A DNA stretch of 64,000 nucleotides from an uncultured Actinomycetes bacterium (GCA_903825305.1 CAIKAC010000002.1:113251-177250), one strand, 5' to 3'; counted from the stretch's first letter, positions 43,055-52,835 are shown. The notes: a model not told the origin generated them from the letters alone. Translations and numbers: made by a program.

Positions 43055-44521
43055 ATGACGGCTAGTACCAACCGCCCGGTAAATCTGCCTGTGGTCTTTG
43101 GTGTGGTGCTCATTGGAGCGCTGGCCTATTCCCTGTTGATGTCCATGGTGTTCCCAGCCCTGTCAACGCTGGCCGTGAGTTTGCATACGAGCACGGATAC
43201 GGCATCGTGGATTTTGACGGCGTATCTGCTGGCCGCAGCGGTCGCGACCCCCATCGTTGGACGCATCGGTGACCTGTATGGCAAAGAGCGCATGCTTATT
43301 GTTTCGTTTGCGCTTCTGACCCTTGGCACCGCCATCGACGGGCTGTCGAACAGCATTGGCCTCACCATTGCAGGACGGGTCCTGCAGGGACTCGGTGCTG
43401 GGGTGGTTCCCTTGAGTTTTGGATTGATTCGAGACGTATTTCCCCCCAAGCGCGTTGGTGGTGCGGTGGGCTTCACGGCGGCCTTGATGTCTATTGGGGC
43501 TGGAATAGGCATGGTGGTGGCTGGACCAATCGTCACCTACCTAGGCTTCCACTGGCTGTTCTGGATTCCCATGATCATGACCAGCACGGCGATGGCTGCA
43601 CTGATCTTCTTGATTCCCCGGCGAACTGGGAGCCGCGATGGCACGGTAAACGTCCTCGCCGCGTTGCTGCTCTCCCTGTGGTTGCTGTGTCTGTTGGTTG
43701 GCGTGACCGAAGGCCCCGCCTGGGGTTGGGGATCGTTGCGAGTCGTTGGGCTCTTCGTCGCCTCAGCCGTGCTCTTTGTTGGCTGGATCGCCTATGAATC
43801 GCGCTCGGCAAGTCCGTTAATTGATATGAAGATGATGCGAGAGCGTACGGTTTTCACCACCAACACGGTGGCGTTGTTTTTCGGCGTCACGATGTACGCC
43901 TGTGCCGTGGCCATCCCAGAGTTTTTGGAAGTGCCGCTGATTTCGGGATATGGCTTTGGAGCTTCGGTATTGCGTGCGGGAATCTTCTTTGCTCCCCAAG
44001 CCTTTTTTATGTTTGTCGTATCGATGGGCGCTGGTCGTATTGCTCGAACCATCGGCTCCAAAAACGCTGTCGTCATCGGCTCGGTGTTCTCGGCACTGGG
44101 CTACTTCGCGTTGGCCTTCTTTCACAGCGCCGCGTGGCAGATTTACCTTGAAAATGCGGTGCTGGGCATCGGTATGGGATTTGCCTTCTCAGCTATTGCC
44201 TTCTTGATTGTCGAGTCAGTGGATCCGAGTCAAACCGCTGTGGCGTCGGGCATGAACGTGAACATCCGCACCATTGGTGGTGCGCTGGGATCAGCCATCG
44301 TCGCAAGCATTGTCACCTCAGATTTGTCGGCCAATGGCATCCCTCGTGAGTCAGCCTTCGTGGCGTCGTTCTTGTTTTTGGCTGTCGTATCAATCCTGAG
44401 TTTGGCGGCAGCCATCATGATTCCTAAGCGAACGCAACACGACCGCGACGTTGATCGCCAGCCTCATGAAATTCATGCCGAGGCCGCCGTCATCACGGGC
44501 GCCACGCTGGCTGACAGCTAA
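43055..44521 (+). CDS. MFS transporter, DHA2 (14-helix drug exporter) type
   Basis: 488 residues. About 14 hydrophobic segments. Motif A is visible as GRIGDLYGKERML near residue 68 and motif C-like GLGAGVVPLSFG and AALMSIGAGIGMVVAGP. The family exports drugs or small metabolites by proton antiport. CTAAGGAG lies before the ATG. It is divergent from the sulfite reductase operon, with no evident link to sulfur; an unrelated export role is likely. Confidence 0.9.
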   Translation: MTASTNRPVNLPVVFGVVLIGALAYSLLMSMVFPALSTLAVSLHTSTDTASWILTAYLLAAAVATPIVGRIGDLYGKERMLIVSFALLTLGTAIDGLSNSIGLTIAGRVLQGLGAGVVPLSFGLIRDVFPPKRVGGAVGFTAALMSIGAGIGMVVAGPIVTYLGFHWLFWIPMIMTSTAMAALIFLIPRRTGSRDGTVNVLAALLLSLWLLCLLVGVTEGPAWGWGSLRVVGLFVASAVLFVGWIAYESRSASPLIDMKMMRERTVFTTNTVALFFGVTMYACAVAIPEFLEVPLISGYGFGASVLRAGIFFAPQAFFMFVVSMGAGRIARTIGSKNAVVIGSVFSALGYFALAFFHSAAWQIYLENAVLGIGMGFAFSAIAFLIVESVDPSQTAVASGMNVNIRTIGGALGSAIVASIVTSDLSANGIPRESAFVASFLFLAVVSILSLAAAIMIPKRTQHDRDVDRQPHEIHAEAAVITGATLADS

Positions 44522-44535
44522 CCGCGGGCGGAAAC

Positions 44536-44565
44536 GAACAACGGAGCCCGAAGGCTCCGTTGTTC
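44536..44565. terminator. Bidirectional hairpin between convergent genes
   Basis: A perfect 13-bp stem GAACAACGGAGCC/GGCTCCGTTGTTC closes a four-base loop (CGAA; UUCG on the other strand). It lies 15 bases after the MFS stop and 32 bases beyond the peroxiredoxin stop, which faces it. The T-tracts are weak. Confidence 0.75.
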
Positions 44566-44597
44566 AGAGATTGACTGTGGCCCGATGGGCCGAAGTA

Positions 44598-45080
44598 CTA
44601 GAGCGCAGCGAGAATATTCTCAGCGCCTGACGCTTCGATGCCAGGACCTTCTTCGAGGAAGAGATTCTTGACGACGCCGTCTTCAATGATCATGGCAAAA
44701 CGGCGCGATCGAATGCCGAGGCCAAAGCCACTCCCGTCCATCTCAAGACCGAGTGCTTTGGTGAATTCTCCGTTACCGTCGGCGAGCATCAGCACGCTGT
44801 CGCCGACATTTTGGTCGCGGCCCCAAGCGCCCATGACGAAGGGGTCATTGACGGAGAGACACGCGATGGTGCTCACGCCCTTGGCGCGCAGTTCCTCATT
44901 GCGCAAGACATAGCTCGGCAAGTGGTAATCGGAGCAAGTGGGCGTGAAGGCTCCAGGGACTGCAAAGAGGACGGCCACGCCTGAGCCGAGGGCATCGTGC
45001 GTCGAGATGGTCGTGGGGCCGGCTTCGGTAAAGGTCTTGATATCTACATTGGGGATGGTGTCGCCAACGGCAATGCTCAT
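44598..45080 (-). CDS. Peroxiredoxin (Prx5/AhpC-like)
   Basis: 160 residues. The peroxidatic Cys49 sits in PGAFTPTCS with Thr46. The segments MLADGNGEFTKALGLEMDG and RSRRFAMIIEDGVVKNLFLEE are typical of Prx5-type enzymes, which reduce hydroperoxides with a thiol donor in the cytoplasm. I see no other Cys, so it is a 1-Cys type by sequence. AAGGAG lies before the ATG. The length is normal. Confidence 0.94.
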   Translation of the reverse strand: MSIAVGDTIPNVDIKTFTEAGPTTISTHDALGSGVAVLFAVPGAFTPTCSDYHLPSYVLRNEELRAKGVSTIACLSVNDPFVMGAWGRDQNVGDSVLMLADGNGEFTKALGLEMDGSGFGLGIRSRRFAMIIEDGVVKNLFLEEGPGIEASGAENILAAL

Positions 45081-45178
45081 GGTTGCTCCTTAGGTGCAGG
45101 GGGACTCGCTCAGTGTACGGGCTGTGGGTCTGCGCCGCTTCAATTGCCGGTGCTCGCCGTAGCCTTGGAGTCGTGCGA

Positions 45179-45970
45179 ATGCTCTTGCTCGGCGATACTC
45201 ATCGAAATGAAGCCTTCACCCGCAAGGCTTTTGTCCGAGCCAAGGAACTCGGCTGTGCACACATTATTCAACTCGGTGACTTTGGCTATGGCTGGAATTG
45301 GCTGCAACTCAACGACACCTTGGCGGTTTGTCGATTTGCAGCATCGGTTTCCCTCATGGTCGATGAATTCGGTATTGGTTTCTGCTTTCTTGACGGCAAC
45401 CATGAAAATTTTGATCAGCTCGTCAATCACCCGTTGGGACCCGACGGCCGCCGTGAGGTGACCCCTAACGTGTGGCACTTGCCGAGGGGGTATCGATGGG
45501 AGATTGATGGTGTTCGTTTTCTCGTCTGCGGGGGAGCCACCAGCGTTGACCGATTGGCTCGAACGCCTTCGGTGTCGTGGTGGGCCCAAGAAGCGGTGAC
45601 CCAAGCTGATGTCGATGCCTGTGGCGATGAATCGACTGATGTCTTGCTCACCCATGATGCACCGATGACGCCAGCATTTTTTGAAAACGTTTCGACTACG
45701 CGTTATGGCATTCAAGCTGACCTCGACGTATTGCGGAACAAACTGCTGCTTGAACAGGTGCTGTTGGCGACCAATCCGCAGATCACCGTGCATGGTCATC
45801 TTCACCGTCATTTCGTTCAAGACCTCGGCGATGGCCGGCGAATGATTGGCTTGGCCCATGATCGCGCAGCGCTCCATCGCGCTGCGTTGGTGGTCGACAC
45901 GCAAGCGAGCGGACTCGTCGAATTCTTGGAAAAACCGGCGAGTAACCAAGCGAAGGCCGGTGGAAGCTAG
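45179..45970 (+). CDS. Calcineurin-like metallophosphoesterase
   Basis: 263 residues from the ATG at 45179, with GGAG upstream; the open frame extends further to 45083 but those codons overlap the peroxiredoxin promoter. Metal motifs in order: LLLGDTHRN, LGDFGYGWNW, LDGNHENF, LLTHDAPM and TVHGHLHRH. Both metal sites are complete. The family cleaves phosphomonoesters, diesters or dinucleotides; the substrate is not known. It is followed by pyruvate kinase after 25 bases. Confidence 0.88.
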   Translation: MLLLGDTHRNEAFTRKAFVRAKELGCAHIIQLGDFGYGWNWLQLNDTLAVCRFAASVSLMVDEFGIGFCFLDGNHENFDQLVNHPLGPDGRREVTPNVWHLPRGYRWEIDGVRFLVCGGATSVDRLARTPSVSWWAQEAVTQADVDACGDESTDVLLTHDAPMTPAFFENVSTTRYGIQADLDVLRNKLLLEQVLLATNPQITVHGHLHRHFVQDLGDGRRMIGLAHDRAALHRAALVVDTQASGLVEFLEKPASNQAKAGGS

Positions 45971-45995
45971 GTCATAACCGGTAGTCTCGAATGCT

Positions 45996-47507
45996 ATGAA
46001 CGCAGAGGGTATTACCGATCCAAGTCCCAGTGCCGCTTTTTTGCGAGATGCAGCCCAGCGCGGAGACTTCCGTGCCCTTAAGGAGCGTCGCACTCGTATC
46101 GTGGCCACGATTGGGCCTGCGTCTTCTGGTCCTGAGACGCTCAAAGCCATGGCTGCGGCCGGCCTCGATGTGGCTCGCGTCTCGTTTTCTCATGGTTCGA
46201 TTGATGAGGCCATTGCCCGAATTCGCGCGATTCGCGAGGCCATCCCTGGGATTGCCATCCTCGCTGACTTGCCTGGGCCCAAAGTTCGGGCAACTCCCTT
46301 TGGCGAACACGGCGCCGCCCTGGAAGAAAACCAAGAGTTAGACCTGGCGATTGCGGCACTGGCGCCCGCCTCAGATGCCACCTGCATCGGCGTGGAACTT
46401 GAACAAGGATTTAGTGAACTCGAAGTAGGTGACCGCATCATCTTTGGTGACGGTGGCGTGGTGCTGACGGTCCTCAATCCCGGTAATGACCGCATCCGCG
46501 TGAAGGTGACGACATCGGGGACCTTGCACGGCAAGCCGGGCGTCACGGTGCCATCTAAATCCATGAGTTTGTCTGCACCAACGCCTGAAGATCTTGAACG
46601 CGTCAAGGCGCTCGTGGCTGAAGAAGTCGAGGCAATCGCCATTTCCTTTGTTCGCTTCCCTGAAGACGTGGTGAAAGTTCGCGAAGCCTGCGGTCACTTG
46701 CCCTGTCAACTCATGGCCAAGATCGAAACCCAAGAAGCCATTGACAACCTCGAAGAGATCGTCAAAGTCTCCGATGCAGTCATGGTGGCTCGAGGAGATC
46801 TCGGCGTACGAATGCCCATCGAGGAGATCCCCTCGCTGCAAAAGCGCATTATTCGAGCAGGTATTCGCTACGCGAAGCCGGTGGTCACGGCTACCCAGAT
46901 GCTCGAATCCATGATTCACGCAACGACCCCGACGCGAGCCGAGGTCACCGATGTGGCAAACGCGGTGTTCGATGGAACCTCGGCTGTGATGCTCTCGGCT
47001 GAGACGGCTATCGGAGAGAACCCGGCTCTCGTTGTAGAAACCATGGCGAGGGTTTTGCACCGAGCCGAACAGGACTTCCCCTACCTCGAATGGGGGGCAA
47101 GCTTGGGAGTGCAGCAAGTTTCTGGTGATCGAGCCTCAGCACTGCGCATCACCGCGGCCATTTCGGGTGCTGCTTGGCGAGCGGCGATTGAAGAAGGCGC
47201 CGCCGCCATCATCGCGTGCTCGGCTTCGGGTACCACGGTGCGTTCAATCTGTCGGTTCCGGCCTGCTATCCCCATTGTGGCCGTAACGGCTAATGACTAT
47301 CGGGCTCGCCAACTTCGCACCTCATGGGGCGTCTCGAAGGTGCTGATCGATAGTTCTGAAAATGAGCGGCAATTGGCCGATACCGCCATGAGCTACCTTC
47401 GGTCCGAAGGCAAGGTACGCGTCGGTGACGTGGTCGTGGTGCTGGCCGGTTCTCGTCACACGTCATCACCCGTGACCGACACCGTTCGTCTCATTCGCGT
47501 CGAGTAG
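45996..47507 (+). CDS. pyk: Pyruvate kinase
   Basis: 503 residues. ATIGPASSGPETLKAMAAAG and FSHGS at the N-terminus, the beta-barrel B domain, MAKIETQEAIDNLEEI with the catalytic Lys, VMVARGDLG (Mg ligand), and TATQMLESMIHATTPTRAEV are all present. It makes pyruvate and ATP from PEP and ADP in glycolysis. The C domain (about 360-500) is complete. It may be cotranscribed with the phosphoesterase. LysS follows after 37 bases. Confidence 0.97.
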   Translation: MNAEGITDPSPSAAFLRDAAQRGDFRALKERRTRIVATIGPASSGPETLKAMAAAGLDVARVSFSHGSIDEAIARIRAIREAIPGIAILADLPGPKVRATPFGEHGAALEENQELDLAIAALAPASDATCIGVELEQGFSELEVGDRIIFGDGGVVLTVLNPGNDRIRVKVTTSGTLHGKPGVTVPSKSMSLSAPTPEDLERVKALVAEEVEAIAISFVRFPEDVVKVREACGHLPCQLMAKIETQEAIDNLEEIVKVSDAVMVARGDLGVRMPIEEIPSLQKRIIRAGIRYAKPVVTATQMLESMIHATTPTRAEVTDVANAVFDGTSAVMLSAETAIGENPALVVETMARVLHRAEQDFPYLEWGASLGVQQVSGDRASALRITAAISGAAWRAAIEEGAAAIIACSASGTTVRSICRFRPAIPIVAVTANDYRARQLRTSWGVSKVLIDSSENERQLADTAMSYLRSEGKVRVGDVVVVLAGSRHTSSPVTDTVRLIRVE

Positions 47508-47544
47508 GCCCAGAGCCGGGTGCTCAGCCCGGTATCGTGTACTG

Positions 47545-49068
47545 ATGCCTGAAGATGTCGTGGATGCCAGCGAAGTCGAACAATCCCAAGGAGCGCTGGA
47601 GGCGCTGATTTCTGAGCGCCGCCGAAAGCGCGATGATCTCGCGGCTGCGGGCCTCGACCCCTATCCCTCTCGATTCGATCGCAGCACCACGGCGGGGGAA
47701 CTTCACCTCGCCCATGATGGGCTCGAAGCTGACCAGCGCACCGGCCAGCAAGCATCACTTGCGGGTCGCGTGGTGTCGATGCGTGGACACGGCAAGCTGA
47801 TCTTCGTTACCTTGGCGGACCAATCCGGCACCATTCAATTGCTGATCCAAGAGTCCCGCCGGTCCGAACAGGCCGCCCTCGTTGTGGAAGCGCTGGATCT
47901 TGGTGACTGGATCGGGGTGCACGGAGAAGTGATCACGTCTCGCCGTGGCGAACTCTCCTTGGACGTTGACGATATCCAAATGCTGTCAAAAGCACTGCGG
48001 CCCATGCCTGACAAGTGGCATGGCTTGGTTGAGACTGATACCCGCTATCGCCAACGTGAAGTTGACCTGCTGGCAAATGCCGAGAGTCGCCGCGTGTTTG
48101 ATATCCGATTCAAGGCCATCGCTGCCTTGCGCAGATTCATGCAAGACGAAGGATTCGTCGAAGTCGAAACTCCCATCTTGCAGCCCATGGCCGGCGGAGC
48201 CATTGCACGCCCTTTTTTCACGCACGGCAACGCACTCGACATTGAACTCAGTCTTCGCATCGCCCCCGAGCTCTACCTCAAACGGCTTGTGGTGGGGGGT
48301 TATGAAAAGGTCTTTGAAATCGCGCGGAACTTCCGAAACGAAGGCGTGGACACGCGTCACAGTCCAGAGTTCAGTGCCCTAGAGGCCTATCGAGCCTTTG
48401 GCGACTACCGCGATGGTATGGACTTGGCAGAGCGCATGATCGTGGCGGCTGCTGAAGCCTCGATTGGAACCATGACGGTCACCGCGGGGGAGCGCACCCT
48501 TGATTTGAGCCCTCCCTGGCCACGGCGGAATTTGCTTGATTGGCTCGAAGAGGTAACGGGGGAGCGGCTCCATCCCAGCGATCCCGTCGAAAAGGTTCGA
48601 GCTGTATGCGATGCCCATCAGTGCGACTATCTCGAAGAGTGGACGTCAGGCAAGCTCATCTTTGAGCTCTACGACACCGTGCTGTTGCCTTTGGTTGCCG
48701 ACCCCGTCTTTGTTTATGGCATCCCCATTGACGTGTCACCCTTGGCTCGTAGCAACGACGACGATCCGACCATGGCCGATCGATTCGAGCTCTGCATCGA
48801 CGCCAAAGAATTTGTCAACGGCTATTCAGAGCTCAATAACCCCGAAGTTCAAGTGGAGCGCTTTGCCCGCGAATCGCAACTTGCAGCCCAAGGCGACCTT
48901 GAAGCGATGCCGGCTGATGCGGCCTTCGTTCGGGCTCTCGAATACGGCCTCCCTCCAACGTCGGGAATTGGCCTTGGGATCGATCGCCTCGTCATGCTGC
49001 TTTCCGGAGTTGAAGCAATTCGAGACGTGATCTTGTTCCCAATGTTGCGCCCCGAGTCTTTCGACTAA
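47545..49068 (+). CDS. lysS: Lysyl-tRNA synthetase, class II
   Basis: 507 residues. N-terminal anticodon-binding OB-fold (SLAGRVVSMRGHGKLIFVTL, IQLLIQ), motif 1 around FVEVETPILQPMAGGAIARPF, motif 2 ARNFRNEGVDTRHSPEFS and motif 3 GIGLGIDRLVMLLSG. It charges tRNA-Lys. The length and order are standard. The stop overlaps the end of the minus-strand methyltransferase by four bases. No T-box leader was found before the gene. Confidence 0.97.
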   Translation: MPEDVVDASEVEQSQGALEALISERRRKRDDLAAAGLDPYPSRFDRSTTAGELHLAHDGLEADQRTGQQASLAGRVVSMRGHGKLIFVTLADQSGTIQLLIQESRRSEQAALVVEALDLGDWIGVHGEVITSRRGELSLDVDDIQMLSKALRPMPDKWHGLVETDTRYRQREVDLLANAESRRVFDIRFKAIAALRRFMQDEGFVEVETPILQPMAGGAIARPFFTHGNALDIELSLRIAPELYLKRLVVGGYEKVFEIARNFRNEGVDTRHSPEFSALEAYRAFGDYRDGMDLAERMIVAAAEASIGTMTVTAGERTLDLSPPWPRRNLLDWLEEVTGERLHPSDPVEKVRAVCDAHQCDYLEEWTSGKLIFELYDTVLLPLVADPVFVYGIPIDVSPLARSNDDDPTMADRFELCIDAKEFVNGYSELNNPEVQVERFARESQLAAQGDLEAMPADAAFVRALEYGLPPTSGIGLGIDRLVMLLSGVEAIRDVILFPMLRPESFD

Positions 49069-50234
49069 TCGCGCGAGAGCACGGCCACGTATTCTGCGTG
49101 CTCGGTCATCTCAAAGAGATCGAAGGCGCGGATCGATTCGACGCCAAAGCCTGCTTCTTGGAAGCGGGCCAGGTCTCTGGCGAAGGTGGCCGCGTCACAA
49201 GAGACTGACACGCAGCGAACAAGGTGCGGCATCTCGCCGAGTGCTTCAATAACGCCGGCCTCGATGCCTTGTCGGGGTGGGTCAAAGACACAGTGGGAGA
49301 TGTCAGCTCGCAGCTCGTTGATCAGTGCTGGGGTGACTGAGGATTCAACCGCTACCGCCCATGGCATCTCAGCCAGATTCGTTTCACAACCTTCAACACC
49401 CTGGGGCGCGGCTTCAACAGCAATCACTGCCCCGTGTTCGCCAACTGCCCGCGCCATGGGTTTGGCGAACAGGCCAGCCCCCGCATAAAAGTCGGCCGCT
49501 ACGGCACCTGGGGTGAGGGCCAAGCCTTCAAGCACTACTTCCACTAAGAGTTCAGGCGCATCGCGATGAATTTGGAAAAAGCCGGCCGGGTTAATGACAT
49601 AGCTTTCAGAGCCGACAGTCACCGTTGCATCATCGGGATAGAACCCAGATTCGAGATCATCGTCGCTGACTAGTGAAATCACGCCACCCAAGTCCACGAT
49701 TTCGATGTCGCCAGATCCTTCCAAAGCGCGAGCTGCCGGTGTTGCCTCAGTGATCGCTGCGCTACCAAGGGGACAGGCGTCGATGGCAATGAGATCGTGA
49801 CTTGCGCGCCGGCGCATGCCAAGGGTTCCCGTACCATTGCGCCCGTATCGAATTCGTGTCCTGGTTGCCAGGCCATTTCCCTGACCAACAACTTCAACCT
49901 CGACCTCTTGGTCGATGCCAGCCAAGCGGCGGAGTTGCTCGGCGAGGAGCTGTGCTTTAAAGCGGCGCTGAGCCTCCAAGGTGGCGTGCTGATAATCACA
50001 CCCACCACATTTGCCGGGTCCAAATGAGGGACACGGGGCTGCTACTCGGTCGGGGGAGGGATCGATAATCTCGATGGCGTCAGCGCGACCCCAACGCTTG
50101 TGTCGTTCGGTGATCTCCACCTTCACGGTTTCCCCGGGGAGGCCGTGGCGCACGAACAATACGCGGCCCTCATCGTCTCGGCCCACGAAACCACCGCCGG
50201 CAGCTGGGCCCGAGAGTGTGATGATGTCATTCAT
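49065..50234 (-). CDS. 23S rRNA/tRNA uracil-C5 methyltransferase (TrmA/RlmC-D family)
   Basis: 389 residues from the ATG at 50234, which overlaps the crotonase stop. It has an N-terminal TRAM-like domain (GGGFVGRDDEGRVLFVRHGL), a 4Fe-4S cluster region CPSFGPGKCGGCDYQH, and SAM-binding DFYAGAGLFAKPMA. The catalytic Cys is in CVSVSCDAATFARD, after FDPPRQGIEAGV. The family methylates uracil at C5 in tRNA or 23S rRNA. The iron-sulfur Cys region favours RlmD/RlmC over TrmA; the exact site is not readable. Confidence 0.92.
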   Translation of the reverse strand: MNDIITLSGPAAGGGFVGRDDEGRVLFVRHGLPGETVKVEITERHKRWGRADAIEIIDPSPDRVAAPCPSFGPGKCGGCDYQHATLEAQRRFKAQLLAEQLRRLAGIDQEVEVEVVGQGNGLATRTRIRYGRNGTGTLGMRRRASHDLIAIDACPLGSAAITEATPAARALEGSGDIEIVDLGGVISLVSDDDLESGFYPDDATVTVGSESYVINPAGFFQIHRDAPELLVEVVLEGLALTPGAVAADFYAGAGLFAKPMARAVGEHGAVIAVEAAPQGVEGCETNLAEMPWAVAVESSVTPALINELRADISHCVFDPPRQGIEAGVIEALGEMPHLVRCVSVSCDAATFARDLARFQEAGFGVESIRAFDLFEMTEHAEYVAVLSRD

Positions 50235-51193
50235 GGGTGTACCTCGTCTATGAGCCCCCATGCCAAGGCTTGGGGGGCGTCGATCGTTGAGCCTGAAATA
50301 CCCAGCCAACAACAGCGCTGTGGCCCGATACGCATGGGAAGCGATGCGGTTCCGCCGGCTCCTGGTACTAAGCCGAGGGCAACTTCAGGTAGTGCAATAA
50401 CCGTATCGGCCGCCGCGGTGACGCGCTGACCGAGACAACCCAATTCGATGCCAGCCCCCATTGCCGCCCCATGGAGTTCAACGCGAAGTCGTGGGGTCAG
50501 TTGATGCATCAGTCGGGCATTGCTCCTTGTCATCCGAACTAGATGGCCGGTTGCGGGATCAGGCAAGGTGCCAAATTCATCGAGGAACCCGCCACTCGAA
50601 AAGCTCTTCCCCTCACCCTTCACAACGATGGACGAGATGGTGTTGTCGAGTACGCAGGCGCTGAGCGCTTCACAGAGGCCATCGCGCAATTCCACGCTCA
50701 TGGCGTTGTGGATTGCTGGTCGATTCAAAGTGATAGTCACGCAGTCATCGTTCCTCACTACGACGACAGCATCGCCATCATGCACTCGAGTCTTCGGAGC
50801 GGGACGCTGTTTCAGCCAGGTCGTGAATACGGAACCTGATTGCAAGGTGGCATAGGCCAAACTTTCGGCCGTGAGGGCCGCTTCGAAATCAAGGTGGGGA
50901 CGCATCCGCATGAGCTGTGCCAGGGTGAGTGCCGCAATCGGAGACGCGGCTGCTTGGTGTTCCAAGGTTGCGAGGGCGTCATTCGGATCCTGGACGTATA
51001 CCCAGCCTGCTTGGTTCGTGGGCTCGGTGCAGAGGGCAATATCGACACCACGAGGCGCTGTCCCGAGGACGGGACCGTCAACGATGCCGACCACGACGCG
51101 CGGATACGAGACCGGAATGCTTCGATCAGCGTTCGATGTTCCGAGATCGAGGACGTGCAACGGTGACTGGTTGAGGGTTCCGATATCTTCCAT
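50231..51193 (-). CDS. Enoyl-CoA hydratase/isomerase (crotonase) family protein
   Basis: 320 residues from an ATG at 51193; a GTG 60 bases upstream is possible. The crotonase core is in the second half: VTITLNRPAIHNAMSVELRD, GEGKSFSSGGFLDEFG (oxyanion hole Gly), and LHGAAMGAGIELGCLG (second oxyanion Gly). The first half is longer than usual for crotonases and has no motif I recognise. The catalytic Glu pair of enoyl-CoA hydratase is not obvious, so isomerase or hydrolase activity is possible. It is divergent from the CoA-transferase gene at 51278, 84 bases away. Confidence 0.82.
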   Translation of the reverse strand: MEDIGTLNQSPLHVLDLGTSNADRSIPVSYPRVVVGIVDGPVLGTAPRGVDIALCTEPTNQAGWVYVQDPNDALATLEHQAAASPIAALTLAQLMRMRPHLDFEAALTAESLAYATLQSGSVFTTWLKQRPAPKTRVHDGDAVVVVRNDDCVTITLNRPAIHNAMSVELRDGLCEALSACVLDNTISSIVVKGEGKSFSSGGFLDEFGTLPDPATGHLVRMTRSNARLMHQLTPRLRVELHGAAMGAGIELGCLGQRVTAAADTVIALPEVALGLVPGAGGTASLPMRIGPQRCCWLGISGSTIDAPQALAWGLIDEVHP

Positions 51194-51277
51194 TGCGCCG
51201 TGATTCCATAGCGCTACCGGGTCATCGTCGTGAGGCTGTGGCGAGAGAGTCACGTGCCGAAGCGTATCCTCGGCAGG

Positions 51278-52438
51278 GTGACCAGTTTGTACGACGGCCC
51301 ACTCGGCACGCTCAGACCCGATATTGCTCAGTTGGCATGGCTTTGTGGCGCGCCAGATTCACTGCCGTTGCTGCCCCCGACATCACTGGTTGCTCGCCTC
51401 GACCTCCTCGAAGCCAAAGTAAACACCGCTCTGAAGGCTCAGGGTTGTCATAGCTCGGTGAGATGGAGCGATCTTGTTCTTGGTCGAGCAGGCCTTCGTG
51501 GTTTTTCACGCCAAGGCTACCAATCAGCCAACGGAAGCTGCCATGTGGTGACGAGCCCCGTAGGCGATCTCGCCATCAATCTCGCTAGACCCAGTGATGC
51601 CGATCTTCTTACGGCGGCCCTGGGGTCAGCGCCGCTCAACGAGCCCCACGATGTCCTTGATCTTGTCGAGCGTCATCTCACCCCGGGCGCACTCGGGATG
51701 GCTTGGGAGATGGGCGTACCCATTGCCCGAGTAGGTGAATCACGTCATGCTCGGCCTAGCGTGGTCACCACTGCCTATGCTGCGCTTCGAGAAAGATGGA
51801 GCCTTGAGGGTGCCCGCGTTGTTGACCTGAGTTCGCTGTGGGCTGGCCCCTTGGCCGCACGACTCTTAGGGTTGAGTGGTGCTGAGGTGATCAAGGTAGA
51901 GGGCCACGGCCGCCTCGACGGCGCCCGGCAAGATAGCAAGTTTTATGCGTGGCTCCATGAGGACAAGCAGAACTGCCTCACGTTTGATTTTTCATCACCT
52001 GTTGCCATGGATACGTTGCGCGACCTTCTCGCATCAGCGGACGTCGTGATTGAGTCCTCTCGGCCTCGAGCGCTTCGCCACGTTGGCTGTGCACCTGAAC
52101 AGATCGAAGCACCACCGGGCCAAATTTGGTTGTCGATTACGGGCTATGGCCGTCACGATGCGGTAGCGCATCGAGTGGCCTTTGGCGATGACGCGGCGGT
52201 AGCCGCGGGTCTCGTGGTTCGAGATGACAACGCCAACCCGATGTTTCTCGGGGATGCACTCAGCGATCCCATGGCCGGGATGATTGGCGCAGCGGCGGTC
52301 CTTGAAGCCGCCCAGCGTGGTGGCGGCGTCTTGATTGATGTGGCGTTAAGTGCGGTGGGCGGAGCGCCTCACGAAGCGCTGCCGAGCGTGCCCACCGAGC
52401 TTGCGCAAGCACCCATGCTTCCGCGACCTTGGGACTAA
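51278..52438 (+). CDS. CoA-transferase family III (CaiB/BaiF) protein
   Basis: 386 residues from the GTG at 51278; a GTG 48 bases earlier is also possible. The family core is VVDLSSLWAGPLAARLLGLSGAEVIKVE, followed by CLTFDFSSPVAMDTLRDLL and WLSITGYGRHDA. The family swaps CoA between acyl chains through an Asp intermediate; the N-terminal half (about 1-170) is less typical and could be a divergent partial copy of the domain. It pairs by position with the divergent crotonase, so both may act on the same acyl-CoA, which is inference. Confidence 0.87.
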   Translation: MTSLYDGPLGTLRPDIAQLAWLCGAPDSLPLLPPTSLVARLDLLEAKVNTALKAQGCHSSVRWSDLVLGRAGLRGFSRQGYQSANGSCHVVTSPVGDLAINLARPSDADLLTAALGSAPLNEPHDVLDLVERHLTPGALGMAWEMGVPIARVGESRHARPSVVTTAYAALRERWSLEGARVVDLSSLWAGPLAARLLGLSGAEVIKVEGHGRLDGARQDSKFYAWLHEDKQNCLTFDFSSPVAMDTLRDLLASADVVIESSRPRALRHVGCAPEQIEAPPGQIWLSITGYGRHDAVAHRVAFGDDAAVAAGLVVRDDNANPMFLGDALSDPMAGMIGAAAVLEAAQRGGGVLIDVALSAVGGAPHEALPSVPTELAQAPMLPRPWD

Positions 52439-52518
52439 AGACCCTCTTGCCCAATTTCAACCATCGCCCTAAGTTGGCCCTACGAGCTTGAGAACTTCTC
52501 AAGCAAGGAGGGAGTGAC

Positions 52519-52806
52519 ATGCCGGTTACGAAGATGGATCACCACAACCGCCAAACTGCTGAGCGGATCTATCGTCACCCTACGAGCCACAACATTCAGT
52601 GGCATGACGTGAAATCTTTGCTGGAGTCATTGGGTGAGTGTCGCGAAACCAAGCATGACTCGTTCGAGGTCAAAGTCGGAGAGGTGACCGGATACATTCA
52701 CGGACCGCTCACCCGGGAGCTCACCGTTGATCAGGTGGTGCAGGTTCGTCATCTCTTGCGCGATGTTGGCGTCACTGAGGAGTCTTTGACCAAAGCCGCT
52801 GAGTAG
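52519..52806 (+). CDS. Small conserved protein, HicA-like/dsRBD-type
   Basis: 95 residues. The ribosome site AAGGAGGG lies just before the ATG. It has MDHHNRQTAERIYRHPTSHN, then IQWHDVKSLLESLGE, which resembles a family of small actinobacterial proteins related to HicA-type RNA-binding domains. The HicA catalytic His is not clear. No antitoxin-like gene is next to it, so a toxin-antitoxin role is not supported. A strong terminator follows at 52836. Confidence 0.7.
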   Translation: MPVTKMDHHNRQTAERIYRHPTSHNIQWHDVKSLLESLGECRETKHDSFEVKVGEVTGYIHGPLTRELTVDQVVQVRHLLRDVGVTEESLTKAAE

Positions 52807-52835
52807 GGCCCACCCCTCTACGGGGGATGAACAGC

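Noticed and set aside
47508..47544. T-box riboswitch before lysS
   Set aside because: Only 37 bases separate pyruvate kinase and lysS, with a weak small hairpin; too short for a T-box.
52519..52806. HicA toxin with HicB antitoxin
   Set aside because: Only weak similarity to HicA and no partner gene beside it; a strong terminator follows the gene.
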